Position numbers and translations under genes: made by a program. Shown here piece by piece: positions 49,567-58,650 of a stretch of DNA of 64,000 nt. Below the pieces are notes generated by a model that ran no database searches, was not told the DNA's origin, and saw only the letters and a program-made list of their open reading frames with translations. Positions within the stretch are counted from its first letter, which is position 1. Every line of letters starts with the position of its first letter. Origin of the DNA: Flavobacteriales bacterium UBA952 (GTDB lineage Bacteria; Bacteroidota; Bacteroidia; Flavobacteriales_D; Crocinitomicaceae); NCBI GenBank assembly GCA_905182495.1, contig CAJJBU010000018.1, positions 1 through 64,000 of the forward strand, in the 5' to 3' direction.

Positions 49567-50633
49567 GATTTTTGATTTTGATTTTGTTTTTACCGGGCTT
49601 TGGTTTTTCCCAGAAACCAGATGATTCCATGAGAATGAATGACATCCGGATATTGGCTTCTCATAATAGCTATAAAAAGCAACCGCACAAGAATGTGCTT
49701 AAGTTTTTGAAGAAATTCCAAGACAAACTGGGAGATCAAAACAATCCGGATTATATCGATTATGGTCATTTGCTTTTCTCAGAACAATTTGATAAGTATG
49801 GAATACGTGGGCTAGAACTGGATGTTAATTATGATCCTCATGGGGGGCACTATAAGAGGCGACGGGTTAACCTATTTATATGCGGTCAAAGGCAAAGGGT
49901 CAAAGGCGGGGGCTTAAAAAATCCGGGTTTTAAACTACTGCATATAGCTGATGTGGACTTTGAAACGAATTACCTCACCCTTAAGTTGGCGTTACAGGAG
50001 ATCAAGGCTTGGAGTAATCAGCATCCTGGTCACATTCCGATCTATATTAACATAGAAGCAAAAGGATCTCATCCAGCAGATGAATCAAAGGCATTAAAAA
50101 GGTTAGGTTTTAAAAAGTGCATTCCTTTTGATACTCAAGCTTATCATTTACTTGAAAAGGAGATCAGTGAGGTTTTTGGGTCTAATACGCTTTATTGCCC
50201 TTCTGATTTTAGGCAAGGCCATCAGAGTTTAAGGGCTAGAATTGATAGTGTCGGTTGGCCATTACTTAAAGACGTTTCAGGAAAAGTAATTTTTATTTTA
50301 GAGGGCAATAACCATCATTTATATAAATCATTTTCAAATTCAATCATGTTTTATTATGGTGTTGAAAAGGACAGTAACACCATTTTTTTATTGAGGAACA
50401 ATGCGGTAGGGCAATTAGGGGAAATACAACGCTTATCTAAGCTTTATATGGTTCGAACGAGAACTGATGCTGGAACTATAGAGTCTCGCGAAAATAATTA
50501 TTCAGTATGGAATGCTGCAATTAAGAGTGAGGCTCAAATACTTTCAACTGACTATTATAGACATGATGCCCGGTGGAGCACTTATCAAGTTGGTTTCAAG
50601 AATGGTCTTTATTTAAAAACTAAAGCACCTTAA
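49563..50633 (+). CDS. Ca2+-dependent phosphoinositide phospholipase C-like protein
   Basis: A 356-residue secreted protein (signal MRFLILILFLPGFGFS). The TIM-barrel PLC fold is recognised by DIRILASHNSYKKQPHKNVL (catalytic-type His, ~28-40), GIRGLELDVNYDPHGGHYK (Glu and Asp for metal, ~83-100), FKLLHIADVDFETN with a second His and IPIYINIEAKGSH (Glu). These match the PI-specific phospholipase C1-like, Ca2+-dependent group. It would cleave phosphoinositide or a related phosphodiester lipid outside the cell; the true substrate is not shown. It is last in the hutU operon and ends tail-to-tail with ppiD, sharing TTAA. Confidence 0.82.
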   Translation: MRFLILILFLPGFGFSQKPDDSMRMNDIRILASHNSYKKQPHKNVLKFLKKFQDKLGDQNNPDYIDYGHLLFSEQFDKYGIRGLELDVNYDPHGGHYKRRRVNLFICGQRQRVKGGGLKNPGFKLLHIADVDFETNYLTLKLALQEIKAWSNQHPGHIPIYINIEAKGSHPADESKALKRLGFKKCIPFDTQAYHLLEKEISEVFGSNTLYCPSDFRQGHQSLRARIDSVGWPLLKDVSGKVIFILEGNNHHLYKSFSNSIMFYYGVEKDSNTIFLLRNNAVGQLGEIQRLSKLYMVRTRTDAGTIESRENNYSVWNAAIKSEAQILSTDYYRHDARWSTYQVGFKNGLYLKTKAP

Positions 50634-52879
50634 TTTCTAATACTTAATTGTAACAGTTTTCTATTGTCAATGATATTCGCTTTCTTATAAAGACTATTGA
50701 TTAAATAGCTTTCCTCGGAAGGTTTTCTATTTTGATTATAACTAATAGGCGTCGAGACCATTTTAGTAATTTGTTCTTTATTCATTTGCTCTTTTTCAAC
50801 CTTAAAGCTTTTCTTTTCAACCGGTACAGAACTTGATTTAATAAAGATTTTATAAACGCCATTTTCTGCAATAATTGGATCTAAGGAGATTTTCTCTTTA
50901 TTATTCTTGGCCGAAAATAATGCCCCGACAACCTTTGCATCAATGTTGCTCAAGTTTTTAAGTGAGACAGACGGGGATTGAATTTGCAGGTTTTGTTCTG
51001 CGGCGAGATCTTGAATGGATTTCCCTTCAAAATCTTTTAAAATCATTTCTGTTTTCTTTTCGTTAATATATAGCTTACGAAGTTCATCTTCAATTTCACT
51101 ATAATTAGGCGCTCCTTTTGAACGGGTTGAATAAACCATACCGATTACATATGTGTTTTTATCACGTATCGGACGCCCAACTAAAGTGCCTACTTGTGCA
51201 CCTTCTTTGTACGCCGCTCTAATAAGCCTGTCACCTGCGCTAGGGCTGTTTAGGTACGATTCTGGAACCTCAGGGCTATTGTCTAATAATTTAATGGCTC
51301 TAGGCTTGTATGAGCCAGCTAGACTTATGGAATCAAAAAAGTTACGAATCTCTTTTTGAGACTTTAGTTTATTAATTCCCTGATACAATTCACTTAGAAT
51401 GTTGTTTGACTCTTCTTCCTTCAGGTTCATTGTTTCTTCTGAGGGTTTGAATTCCTTGAAAATTGTCGCCAGTTTTGGTAGGTTTTTCGCGTCTTTTTCT
51501 AAAACTTCAACTATATGAGTCCCGAGTGCAGATTGAATCACCTCGATTGACCCTACGGAATTACTTGTGCAAAATTCAGAGATTTCTTTACCATAAAATT
51601 TTGTTCTAGTTTGCTCAGGATAAATTAATGTTAATTCCAATAGGTTGTCAAACTCTACCGAAGCATCTGCTGAATTTGTTCTTGCCAATGTTTCGAATAA
51701 AGAATTACGGTCAGCTGCACTTTTCAGTTGGTTTAAAATCCCATTAGCTTGTAAGACTACTGCAGCTGAGTCTTTTTCGGCTGTCACTTGAAGTAAAATA
51801 TGTCTCGCTTTTATTCTAGAGTGAGTTTTCCCAATCACCTTAGAAACGGCATAGTAATTAAGCCCATTGGTCTTGGTCTTCATCTTTTCACCACATGAAT
51901 AAGGTCCAATGACATCCCCTTGAGAAGCATTGGCAAACGTACTATCCATGATGCTAGGATAGGTGAATAATTCCTCTGCTTTAAAATGACTTTCGGGTAC
52001 AAAAGTAGATCTCGAGTTAAAAAAGGATAATTTGATATCACTTTTTGAATTTGAGTAAAGGGTATCATTTTCTGCTTTTTTAAGTCCATCGATAAAATTC
52101 CCTAGTGATGCGTTGAAATTCATTGTGTCTTTTGTAGAAGGCGATTCGTCGATACTGAAATACTTAACTATTTTATAGGATTCATTATTCTGGAATTGCG
52201 CATCCCATTTATGGGCAGCGAAGAATACTGAGAGGTCATTTTCTTTAACCTCGACATTTTCTGCAGGAATGCTATTTACTGACTTAAATACATAATCAAT
52301 GTTCTTTTTATCGTTCTTGCCCTTATAGTCCTCTTCGGCTTCCAAACTTGAGACATAAATTCCCTGAGAAACCACATCTAAATATTTTTGGCGCATTCTT
52401 TGGTTCTCGTAATAAAGTTTAATGTCACCCCACTTTGCTTTGTCTTTTTTGAGGTCAGTTAGCTGTTGTTTTAGTTTAACACGACCTTCAATTTTCGATT
52501 GTTCAGTGATTTGCCCTGTTAAAGAATCCGTGAAAAAAGACCGAATATTCTGATCAGGACAAATATCAAACCCATCAGTTGCCATAAGGTAACTGTTCAA
52601 TTCTTTATCAGAAACTGAAATACCAAGGGCGTCATATTCTCTAGTCATGACAACGGAGTCAACTAGAATTGGCCATGCCGATTCATTATATTTGGAACGA
52701 AGGTATTCGTAACGATTGATATCAACTTTTTCGCCATAGATATGACCAACGCCATATTCTCCTTCATTTCCACCCCCACGTGTGCTGAAAAAATCACCTG
52801 CAATAAATGCGAGTAATGCGAGACCGATGATAATTACTAATAGAACGGACTTCTCTCTGATTTTACCAATTAATGCCAT
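50630..52879 (-). CDS. PpiD/SurA-type peptidyl-prolyl cis-trans isomerase
   Basis: A 749-residue periplasmic folding factor. One N-terminal membrane anchor (VLLVIIIGLALLAFIAGDFF, ~13-33) is followed by a SurA-N-type helical chaperone part (~40-340). A parvulin domain lies at ~345-450 (KARHILLQVTAEKDSAAVVL, then SVGSIEVIQSALGTHIVEVL) and a long C-terminal part follows. Architecture and length match Bacteroidota PpiD-like proteins, which help outer-membrane proteins fold. It is a single gene; a promoter candidate lies at 52902-52933. Confidence 0.92.
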   Translation of the reverse strand: MALIGKIREKSVLLVIIIGLALLAFIAGDFFSTRGGGNEGEYGVGHIYGEKVDINRYEYLRSKYNESAWPILVDSVVMTREYDALGISVSDKELNSYLMATDGFDICPDQNIRSFFTDSLTGQITEQSKIEGRVKLKQQLTDLKKDKAKWGDIKLYYENQRMRQKYLDVVSQGIYVSSLEAEEDYKGKNDKKNIDYVFKSVNSIPAENVEVKENDLSVFFAAHKWDAQFQNNESYKIVKYFSIDESPSTKDTMNFNASLGNFIDGLKKAENDTLYSNSKSDIKLSFFNSRSTFVPESHFKAEELFTYPSIMDSTFANASQGDVIGPYSCGEKMKTKTNGLNYYAVSKVIGKTHSRIKARHILLQVTAEKDSAAVVLQANGILNQLKSAADRNSLFETLARTNSADASVEFDNLLELTLIYPEQTRTKFYGKEISEFCTSNSVGSIEVIQSALGTHIVEVLEKDAKNLPKLATIFKEFKPSEETMNLKEEESNNILSELYQGINKLKSQKEIRNFFDSISLAGSYKPRAIKLLDNSPEVPESYLNSPSAGDRLIRAAYKEGAQVGTLVGRPIRDKNTYVIGMVYSTRSKGAPNYSEIEDELRKLYINEKKTEMILKDFEGKSIQDLAAEQNLQIQSPSVSLKNLSNIDAKVVGALFSAKNNKEKISLDPIIAENGVYKIFIKSSSVPVEKKSFKVEKEQMNKEQITKMVSTPISYNQNRKPSEESYLINSLYKKANIIDNRKLLQLSIRN

Positions 52880-52901
52880 AGCGTTTAATAAATTTAGTGA
52901 G

Positions 52902-52933
52902 CAAAAATACTAAGATTTAATGAGAATATGCAG
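52902..52933 (-). promoter_or_regulatory. Promoter candidate of the PpiD-like gene
   Basis: On the minus strand TATTTTTG (52909-52902) is a perfect -7 box; 21 bases upstream is CTG rather than TTG. The leader would be about 15-20 bases. Confidence 0.5.
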
Positions 52934-52957
52934 TAAAATCATGAAAAAGTGGGCTTA

Positions 52958-55900
52958 TCAGCCTTTTCCATTTTCTTTCTTTTTAGCAGGGGTTTTAGGC
53001 GTTAAACTTCCTTTTTTTTCAGGAGGTTCATTTGCTTTTAGTGTCGCGGCAGCCTTTGCTTTTGCACCGGCATCAGCTTTTGCTTTTAGTGTCGCGGCAG
53101 CCTTTGCTTTTGCAGCAGCATCAGCTTTTGCTTTAAGTGTCGCGGCAGCCTTTGCTTTTGCAGCAGCATCAGCCTTTGCAGCAGCATCAGCTTTTGCTTT
53201 TGCAGCGGCATCAGCTTTTGCTTTAAGTGTTGCGGCAGCCTTTGCTTTAAGTATTGCGGCAGCCTTTGCTTTTGCATCGGCATCAGCTTTTGCTTTAAGT
53301 GTCGCGGCAGCCTTTGCTTTAAGTGTCGCGGCAGCCTTTGCTTTTGCATCGGCATCAGCTTTTGCTTTAAGTGTTGCGGCAGCCTTTGCTTTTGCAGCGG
53401 CATCAGCTTTTGCTTTTAGTGTTGCGGCAGCCTTTGCTTTTGCATCGGCATCAGCTTTTGCTTTAAGTGTTGCGGCAGCCTTTGCTTTTGCATCGGCATC
53501 AGCTTTTGCTTTAAGTGTTGCGGCAGCCTTTGCTTTTGCAGCGGCATCTGCTTTTGTCCCATTTCCTTGCTCAGTATTTCCTCCCATATTTGTTCCTACA
53601 CCCTGGTTTTCATCATCTTCATCACCGCTTTCATCTTCCTGGCCATTTGGGCCACCGTTGCCTTGCCCAGGATTAGAAACATCTACTCCATCAGTGTTAT
53701 TGCCATGTCCATTATTGTTTCCAGGCCCACCTTCATTTCCGTTAGAGTTCCCTGATCCATTTTGACCATCTTCATCTGAATTGGTTCCAATATTTGTTCC
53801 GACACCCTGGTTTTCATCATCTTCATCACCGCTTTCATCTTCCTGGCCATTTGGGCCACCGTTGCCTTGCCCAGGATTAGAAACATCTACCCCATCAGTG
53901 TTATTGCCATGTCCATTATTGTTTCCAGGCCCACCTTCATTTCCATTAGAATTTCCCATTCCATTTCCGTTAGAGTTCCCTGATCCATTTTGACCATCTT
54001 CATCTGAATTGTTTCCAGTATTTGTTCCTACGCCCTGGTTTTCATCATCTTCATCACCGCTTTCATCTTCCTGGCCATTTGGGCCACCGTTGCCTTGCCC
54101 AGGATTAGAAACATCTACTCCATCAGTGTTATTGCCATGTCCATTATTGTTTCCAGGCCCACCTTCATTTCCATTAGAATTCCCCATTCCATTTCCGTTA
54201 TTCGAACCGTTACCATTTTGACCATTTAATGTGTCGTAAATAACTGTAATGCTAGAATTTGCAGCACCACAAGCGTTTTGAATCCTAATTGCAAAAACAT
54301 TATCCCCCGGCACTAAAATCACGGTTTTAGTTAGTTTTTCATTGCTAATATCGAAATCAAAGCCTTGAGGACTGCCATTAAAGGAAAATTGAATATTAGC
54401 GGCATCTAAAGCATTGTTAGCCATTGCTTCTAAATTGAAGGATTCATTTGTAACCACAGTATTTACCAGTGCAGGATTGATCCAGTTTACAGATGGGTTT
54501 TTACAACGCAATATTGAAAATGATTCCGAATCTGAACCACATGGGTTCACTGCATAAATAGAAATTGTGTTTTGTCCTAATATCAAAGGGATTGAGCCTG
54601 TTAAAGTCCCATTCATAATTTGATGATTAGAGGCTGGGAGCGTATTTCCATTTACGTTTATGGTGATGGTCGTGCTTGGCTGATCGTTAAAAATAGCAGC
54701 ATTTATGGAAACATTCGAAGACGTAATTACCGAAGGAATACTCGAGTTGTCTAAAACAATTTCCGGGATGTCACATGGCAGATATTCAATGATAATTAAC
54801 TCTGTGTCTTCTCCACAAGGGTTTTTGACATTCAATACAATTGAATTATTCCCATCAACTAAATTGATTTGTGATTTTAAAATTCCATTATTAAATGCAA
54901 ATGGTATTGAAATACCACCATTTTGCACAGTGATTTGGCTCGAAGTATTAATGTTCATCAGCTTAGCAATGAGTTGAATCTTTTGAGATGTGCTTAGAAC
55001 AGCATTACTCGTCGGTACTTTTAAGGAAATACTCGGTGGCTGGCAATCATCATAAACGATAGTCAATTCAACACTTGCATTCCCGCAAGGAGTAGTCACA
55101 ACGATTTTAAATGTATTTAAACCAGGACCAAGTACAACATTACTCATCAAAACACTATTAACAAATGAAAAGTTGATGTACTGTCCATTATGCTTGATCG
55201 AAATTTCGTTAGAGGTATTTACATTGCTCAAGTTTGCTGCAATTGTGTAAGATGAATTTGTGACCGTGGTGTTTGTCCCTCCATTAAGAGAACCTTGACT
55301 TGTAATGGCAATCATTGGATCTTTACAGTCATTGTAAATAACATGAAGCGTTTCTACATCATTACCACAATCATTTGAAGCACTTACTGTGAAGAAATTA
55401 TCTCCAGGGATAAGAACAATTTGTCCTGATAAGGTATTGCTTTGCGTATTATATTGAAGGCCTTGAATGGCTTGTCCATTTAAATTATAAGAGATGTTCT
55501 GAGCTCCAAATACTTCATTCACAGTAATATTCACGTTTAAGTTCGCTTGTAATGTGATTAAACCGGTTTGTGAGTTATTGAAGACAATTGAAGGAGCATC
55601 ACAATCTTCAAGATCAATCATAAAACTCTTGGTGTCTGAAGCGCATTCGTTTTGAACTACAACTGAAATGTTATTGATTCCTGGCACAAGTACAACAGCA
55701 AAATTCAGTTGATGATTTGCATAGGACGCGGATGCGATATTAATAAAAGCCCCATTTAGCTTTACAGCAATATTGTTTATTGTGATATCAGATCCTGTGA
55801 TTTGAATTTCAATATTCTGATTTTGATTATTCGTAGTCGCTCCTGAAGCAGAAGGGAGAATCATTTCAATATTAGGCGTCTCACATTCCTCAAATATGAT

Positions 55901-57616
55901 TGAGTTACTTATAGTTCCTGAGCCACATTCATTTTCAAAATCAATACGTATTGTATTTTGTCCTTGGTTGAGAGACAAGTTGCTGATTAAAAGTCCCGTA
56001 GATGGATTAAAGCTAAAACCAAAAACCTGGCTGTTATTTAGATATACTTCAAGCAAAGAGGCATCTGATATTTCTAAGACTCTTGCTTGAATCATTAAAT
56101 TCGGTGCATCAACTGTAATGTTTGATGTTGGGCTAATGAATGCCCCTGTTGGAATCGAGCAATTTGAATACTGAATATTTAAGCGATCCGTATCGCTGCC
56201 GCAATTGTTTGCTGCGGAGATGTAAAAAGTATTATTTCCTTCAACCAATGTTACTAAAGCAGTTAGTGTCTTTGTATTAGAATCAAAATTAAATGGCAGC
56301 TGAATTTGGTTTGCATTCGTGAATTTAATTTCAGAAACATCATTGACATTCTCTATTTGAGCGCTGAGTGAGATGGTTCCTTCGCTAACTGAAGTATTGT
56401 TTGCATTAAGAATATTCACTAAAGGTGATGGGCAGCTTGTAAACCCTGATGATGGGCTTGTTGTGTTTTGAAGATTTAGACGTGCCATATCACTGCCGCA
56501 ATTTGTTGTTGCTCTTAAGAAAAATGTATTGTTACCTGGGACTAAGCTAACAGTCGCCGTTACTTTATTGGAAAAAGAGTCATAATCAAATGGCAGTGGC
56601 ATTTGATTCATATCTGTAAGCTTGATCTGGCTTACGGCATTTACGTTTGTCAACTGCGCATTAATTGTTGTCGTACCTTCGTTTGAGGTACTATTATTTG
56701 TATTAAGAATACTCACTACAGGTGTCGGACAGCTTGTGAAACCGGAAGATGACGTAGGCGGTTTGGGGCTTGTCGGCCGCGATGAATTGTTAGATCCACC
56801 GAGTCTAAACTTAATGAAGGCTGAGGTGTAATGGTATAAATCATTCTCAAACCTTGGTATTTCAGAAATATACCCATCAAATTGATCACCACGCGTGAAA
56901 GTTGTTTTGTGCTCTAATCCAATAGAAGTTCTTCCAAAATCGTAAGCCAGTCCAAAGCCAAGGCTGGGCATGAAATACTTCTGCTTATTAATCAAGTCAG
57001 TTTCATAAATAAAGTCTAAGTCTTCATCAAGCATTTGTTGCTCAGAATAAATAGTACCCGTTTCCAAAGATGTTAAGTCGGCTTTGATGGTCTTCCATGA
57101 AATTCCAACACCTCCAAAAATATATGCATCTAAACCGGTCTTCTCTCGAAGTTTATTGAGGTGAATCACAAGTTCAAGGCTCAACCGACGCAAGTCCGTA
57201 TGATAGTTTGGGACAAATCCACCGTAGGCACTAGTGTATTGATCAAACAGCAGTTGGGCATCGTCATTAACTGATGTAATAGAAGTATCAATTGCTGTAT
57301 TTTGTCCATACCAGTGGCCGTGAAGGTAGCGTCCGCGAATATCAAAGCTTAAAAACTTACCATAATCATAATTGAATGATTTCCCTAAAACTATGCCCCA
57401 TCCTGAGGGACGTGTAAACCTAAAGTCATCGTCTTCCTGAGCAACATCTAGTGATGATGCTCTCCATTTCCATGAATTATCTATATCTGAACTACTCCAA
57501 GTAACTCCGGTATTAAATCCGATAAACCATTTAGAATCGTAATTGTTTCTGTCTTTCTGTCCTAAAAGACTTCCAAACACTATAAAAGTAAATGCGAGTA
57601 GGTATAAATTTTTCAT
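52958..57616 (-). CDS. 1552-residue surface protein: N-terminal barrel-like domain, nine Ig-like repeats, low-complexity tail
   Basis: After a signal peptide (MKNLYLLAFTFIVFGSLLGQ) residues ~25-275 look like an outer-membrane beta-barrel (WFIGFNTGVTWSSSDI, FDIRGRYLHGHWYG, FIFGGVGISWKT-like YIFGGVGISWKT, SIGLEHKTTFTRGDQFDG). Residues ~292-1130 are nine repeats of ~85-100 residues, each opening Cys-x-x-Pro (CPTPVVSIL, CPSPLVNIL, CSIPTGAFI, CETPNIEMI and so on) and containing PGxNxxxVxxxNxCG. Residues ~1133-1350 are three Asn/Gly/Asp-rich repeats, ~1350-1529 a Lys/Ala octad array, and the end is Pro/Lys-rich. There is no T9SS sorting domain. It is probably anchored in the outer membrane by its N-terminus and reaches outward or into the periplasm; I know no family for the whole. 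Confidence 0.8.
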   Translation of the reverse strand: MKNLYLLAFTFIVFGSLLGQKDRNNYDSKWFIGFNTGVTWSSSDIDNSWKWRASSLDVAQEDDDFRFTRPSGWGIVLGKSFNYDYGKFLSFDIRGRYLHGHWYGQNTAIDTSITSVNDDAQLLFDQYTSAYGGFVPNYHTDLRRLSLELVIHLNKLREKTGLDAYIFGGVGISWKTIKADLTSLETGTIYSEQQMLDEDLDFIYETDLINKQKYFMPSLGFGLAYDFGRTSIGLEHKTTFTRGDQFDGYISEIPRFENDLYHYTSAFIKFRLGGSNNSSRPTSPKPPTSSSGFTSCPTPVVSILNTNNSTSNEGTTTINAQLTNVNAVSQIKLTDMNQMPLPFDYDSFSNKVTATVSLVPGNNTFFLRATTNCGSDMARLNLQNTTSPSSGFTSCPSPLVNILNANNTSVSEGTISLSAQIENVNDVSEIKFTNANQIQLPFNFDSNTKTLTALVTLVEGNNTFYISAANNCGSDTDRLNIQYSNCSIPTGAFISPTSNITVDAPNLMIQARVLEISDASLLEVYLNNSQVFGFSFNPSTGLLISNLSLNQGQNTIRIDFENECGSGTISNSIIFEECETPNIEMILPSASGATTNNQNQNIEIQITGSDITINNIAVKLNGAFINIASASYANHQLNFAVVLVPGINNISVVVQNECASDTKSFMIDLEDCDAPSIVFNNSQTGLITLQANLNVNITVNEVFGAQNISYNLNGQAIQGLQYNTQSNTLSGQIVLIPGDNFFTVSASNDCGNDVETLHVIYNDCKDPMIAITSQGSLNGGTNTTVTNSSYTIAANLSNVNTSNEISIKHNGQYINFSFVNSVLMSNVVLGPGLNTFKIVVTTPCGNASVELTIVYDDCQPPSISLKVPTSNAVLSTSQKIQLIAKLMNINTSSQITVQNGGISIPFAFNNGILKSQINLVDGNNSIVLNVKNPCGEDTELIIIEYLPCDIPEIVLDNSSIPSVITSSNVSINAAIFNDQPSTTITINVNGNTLPASNHQIMNGTLTGSIPLILGQNTISIYAVNPCGSDSESFSILRCKNPSVNWINPALVNTVVTNESFNLEAMANNALDAANIQFSFNGSPQGFDFDISNEKLTKTVILVPGDNVFAIRIQNACGAANSSITVIYDTLNGQNGNGSNNGNGMGNSNGNEGGPGNNNGHGNNTDGVDVSNPGQGNGGPNGQEDESGDEDDENQGVGTNTGNNSDEDGQNGSGNSNGNGMGNSNGNEGGPGNNNGHGNNTDGVDVSNPGQGNGGPNGQEDESGDEDDENQGVGTNIGTNSDEDGQNGSGNSNGNEGGPGNNNGHGNNTDGVDVSNPGQGNGGPNGQEDESGDEDDENQGVGTNMGGNTEQGNGTKADAAAKAKAAATLKAKADADAKAKAAATLKAKADADAKAKAAATLKAKADAAAKAKAAATLKAKADADAKAKAAATLKAKAAATLKAKADADAKAKAAAILKAKAAATLKAKADAAAKAKADAAAKADAAAKAKAAATLKAKADAAAKAKAAATLKAKADAGAKAKAAATLKANEPPEKKGSLTPKTPAKKKENGKG
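53030..53558 (-). repeat. 24-bp/48-bp coding repeat: Lys/Ala octads
   Basis: Encodes alternating octads KAKAAATL and KAKADADA (or ADAA), about 22 in a row, likely a long helix of high positive charge. The spacing of 8 residues is irregular in a few places where one octad type is repeated. The bias also opens a long false frame on the plus strand. Confidence 0.85.
53565..54217 (-). repeat. Three Asn/Gly/Asp-rich coding repeats (204 and 228 bp spacing)
   Basis: Each copy has a Gly/Asn part (GNEGGPGNNNGHGNNTDGVD), then SNPGQGNGGPNGQ, then an acidic run (EDESGDEDDENQ). The marker TTTTCATCATCTTC recurs on the plus strand at 53607, 53811 and 54039. The longer spacing comes from an extra NGNGMGNS octapeptide. 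The acidic blocks could bind calcium. Confidence 0.85.
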
Positions 57617-57759
57617 ATCGTTAGGGTTTTCCTCAATCGTTGGAATTATTGTGCCAAATTAATTAAAAAAGAAGGTATCAAATAAATAAATAAATAAAAC
57701 AGGGTTAAAATCGATTGTTTTATTGGGTTTCAGAGACTTGTTAAAGTTATGTTATTTAA

Positions 57760-58647
57760 TTAATCGAAATAATCGTAGGTCGTAAATCGAATTATAGCCA
57801 TGAAATTTGTGTTTGGATTCCGACGAATGATAGAGTGAAGTAATTGGGTCTTTGTATCGAATATAACTTGAAGATCTTTGACTAGAGTATTCATTTTTTT
57901 CTCAAGTCGTTCCGTCATATTTCCAAAGGCATCATAAGAAAAAGAAATCGTTTGTACCGGATCTGTTTTTTTATCGTAAAAAGTTAGAATCTGTTTCAGC
58001 AATCCTTTTTCAGTGTAAGTATATTTGTTTTCAGAAATCGTACCGCTTCTTTTTAGTTTTTCTTGAGAAGCTATTTTATATCCATCTTCGTCGTAGGTCT
58101 CAAATGAGATTAGATAAGGCAAACCATAGGAATTATATCTTGTTTTTTTCTCTCCGTTGTATTGTATTGATTCTTGATTAATCTCGACCCGCTTGATTGT
58201 ATTTCCCTTATTATCGAGACTGACGCGATAATTGGTGATTTTCGTCAGTCGATCAATGCTGTCATAAGTCATTTCTTGCTCAGTAATCCCACCATATTCA
58301 CTTTTTTTAAATGAAATTAAATCACCTTTTTCACTATAAGAGAAATAGTTAACCAGTGTGTCTAGTTTTTTTCCATTCCATTTGAGGTCAACAATTGAGG
58401 CGAGCTGACCGGCATGGTCAAATGTAAAGGTGTAGCTGCCAGGAACTTTTCTGATGAGATCACCATTTTTTTTAAAGGAATAGGAGCCTTGTATTGTTTT
58501 TATTTTGTTGTTCCTAATGAAATTATCATTAAAAAACTCATGATCAGTAAAGGCTTGGCCAGTTTGATTTGAAATCATCTGCCCGTGTAGTGTCGTCCCA
58601 AATAGAAACAAAAGAGATTGAATTAAAAGAAGCCTTGTTGCTTTCAA
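57760..58647 (-). CDS. Secreted YD-repeat-like protein
   Basis: A 295-residue protein that starts at TTG (58647), four bases after the glyS stop. No ATG fits, and this start gives a good signal peptide (KATRLLLIQSLLFLFGTTLH). The mature part is beta-rich with repeats of RHS/YD type: SYTFTFDHAGQLASIVDLKW, NYFSYSEKGDLISFKKSEYG, EMTYDSIDRLTKITNYRV, KYTYTEKGLLKQILTFY, SFSYDAFGNMTERLEKK. Such repeats form a beta shell or filament. It has no toxin domain and is far too short for an RHS toxin. The function is unknown; it is probably cotranscribed with glyS. Confidence 0.72.
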   Translation of the reverse strand: MKATRLLLIQSLLFLFGTTLHGQMISNQTGQAFTDHEFFNDNFIRNNKIKTIQGSYSFKKNGDLIRKVPGSYTFTFDHAGQLASIVDLKWNGKKLDTLVNYFSYSEKGDLISFKKSEYGGITEQEMTYDSIDRLTKITNYRVSLDNKGNTIKRVEINQESIQYNGEKKTRYNSYGLPYLISFETYDEDGYKIASQEKLKRSGTISENKYTYTEKGLLKQILTFYDKKTDPVQTISFSYDAFGNMTERLEKKMNTLVKDLQVIFDTKTQLLHSIIRRNPNTNFMAIIRFTTYDYFD

Positions 58648-58650
58648 TAC

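Noticed and set aside
52920-53765. Long plus-strand frame rich in Ala/Phe/Ser across the Lys/Ala repeat region
   Set aside because: It is the mirror of a repetitive 24-bp minus-strand coding sequence; repeats without stops open frames on both strands. It lacks a signal or any family.
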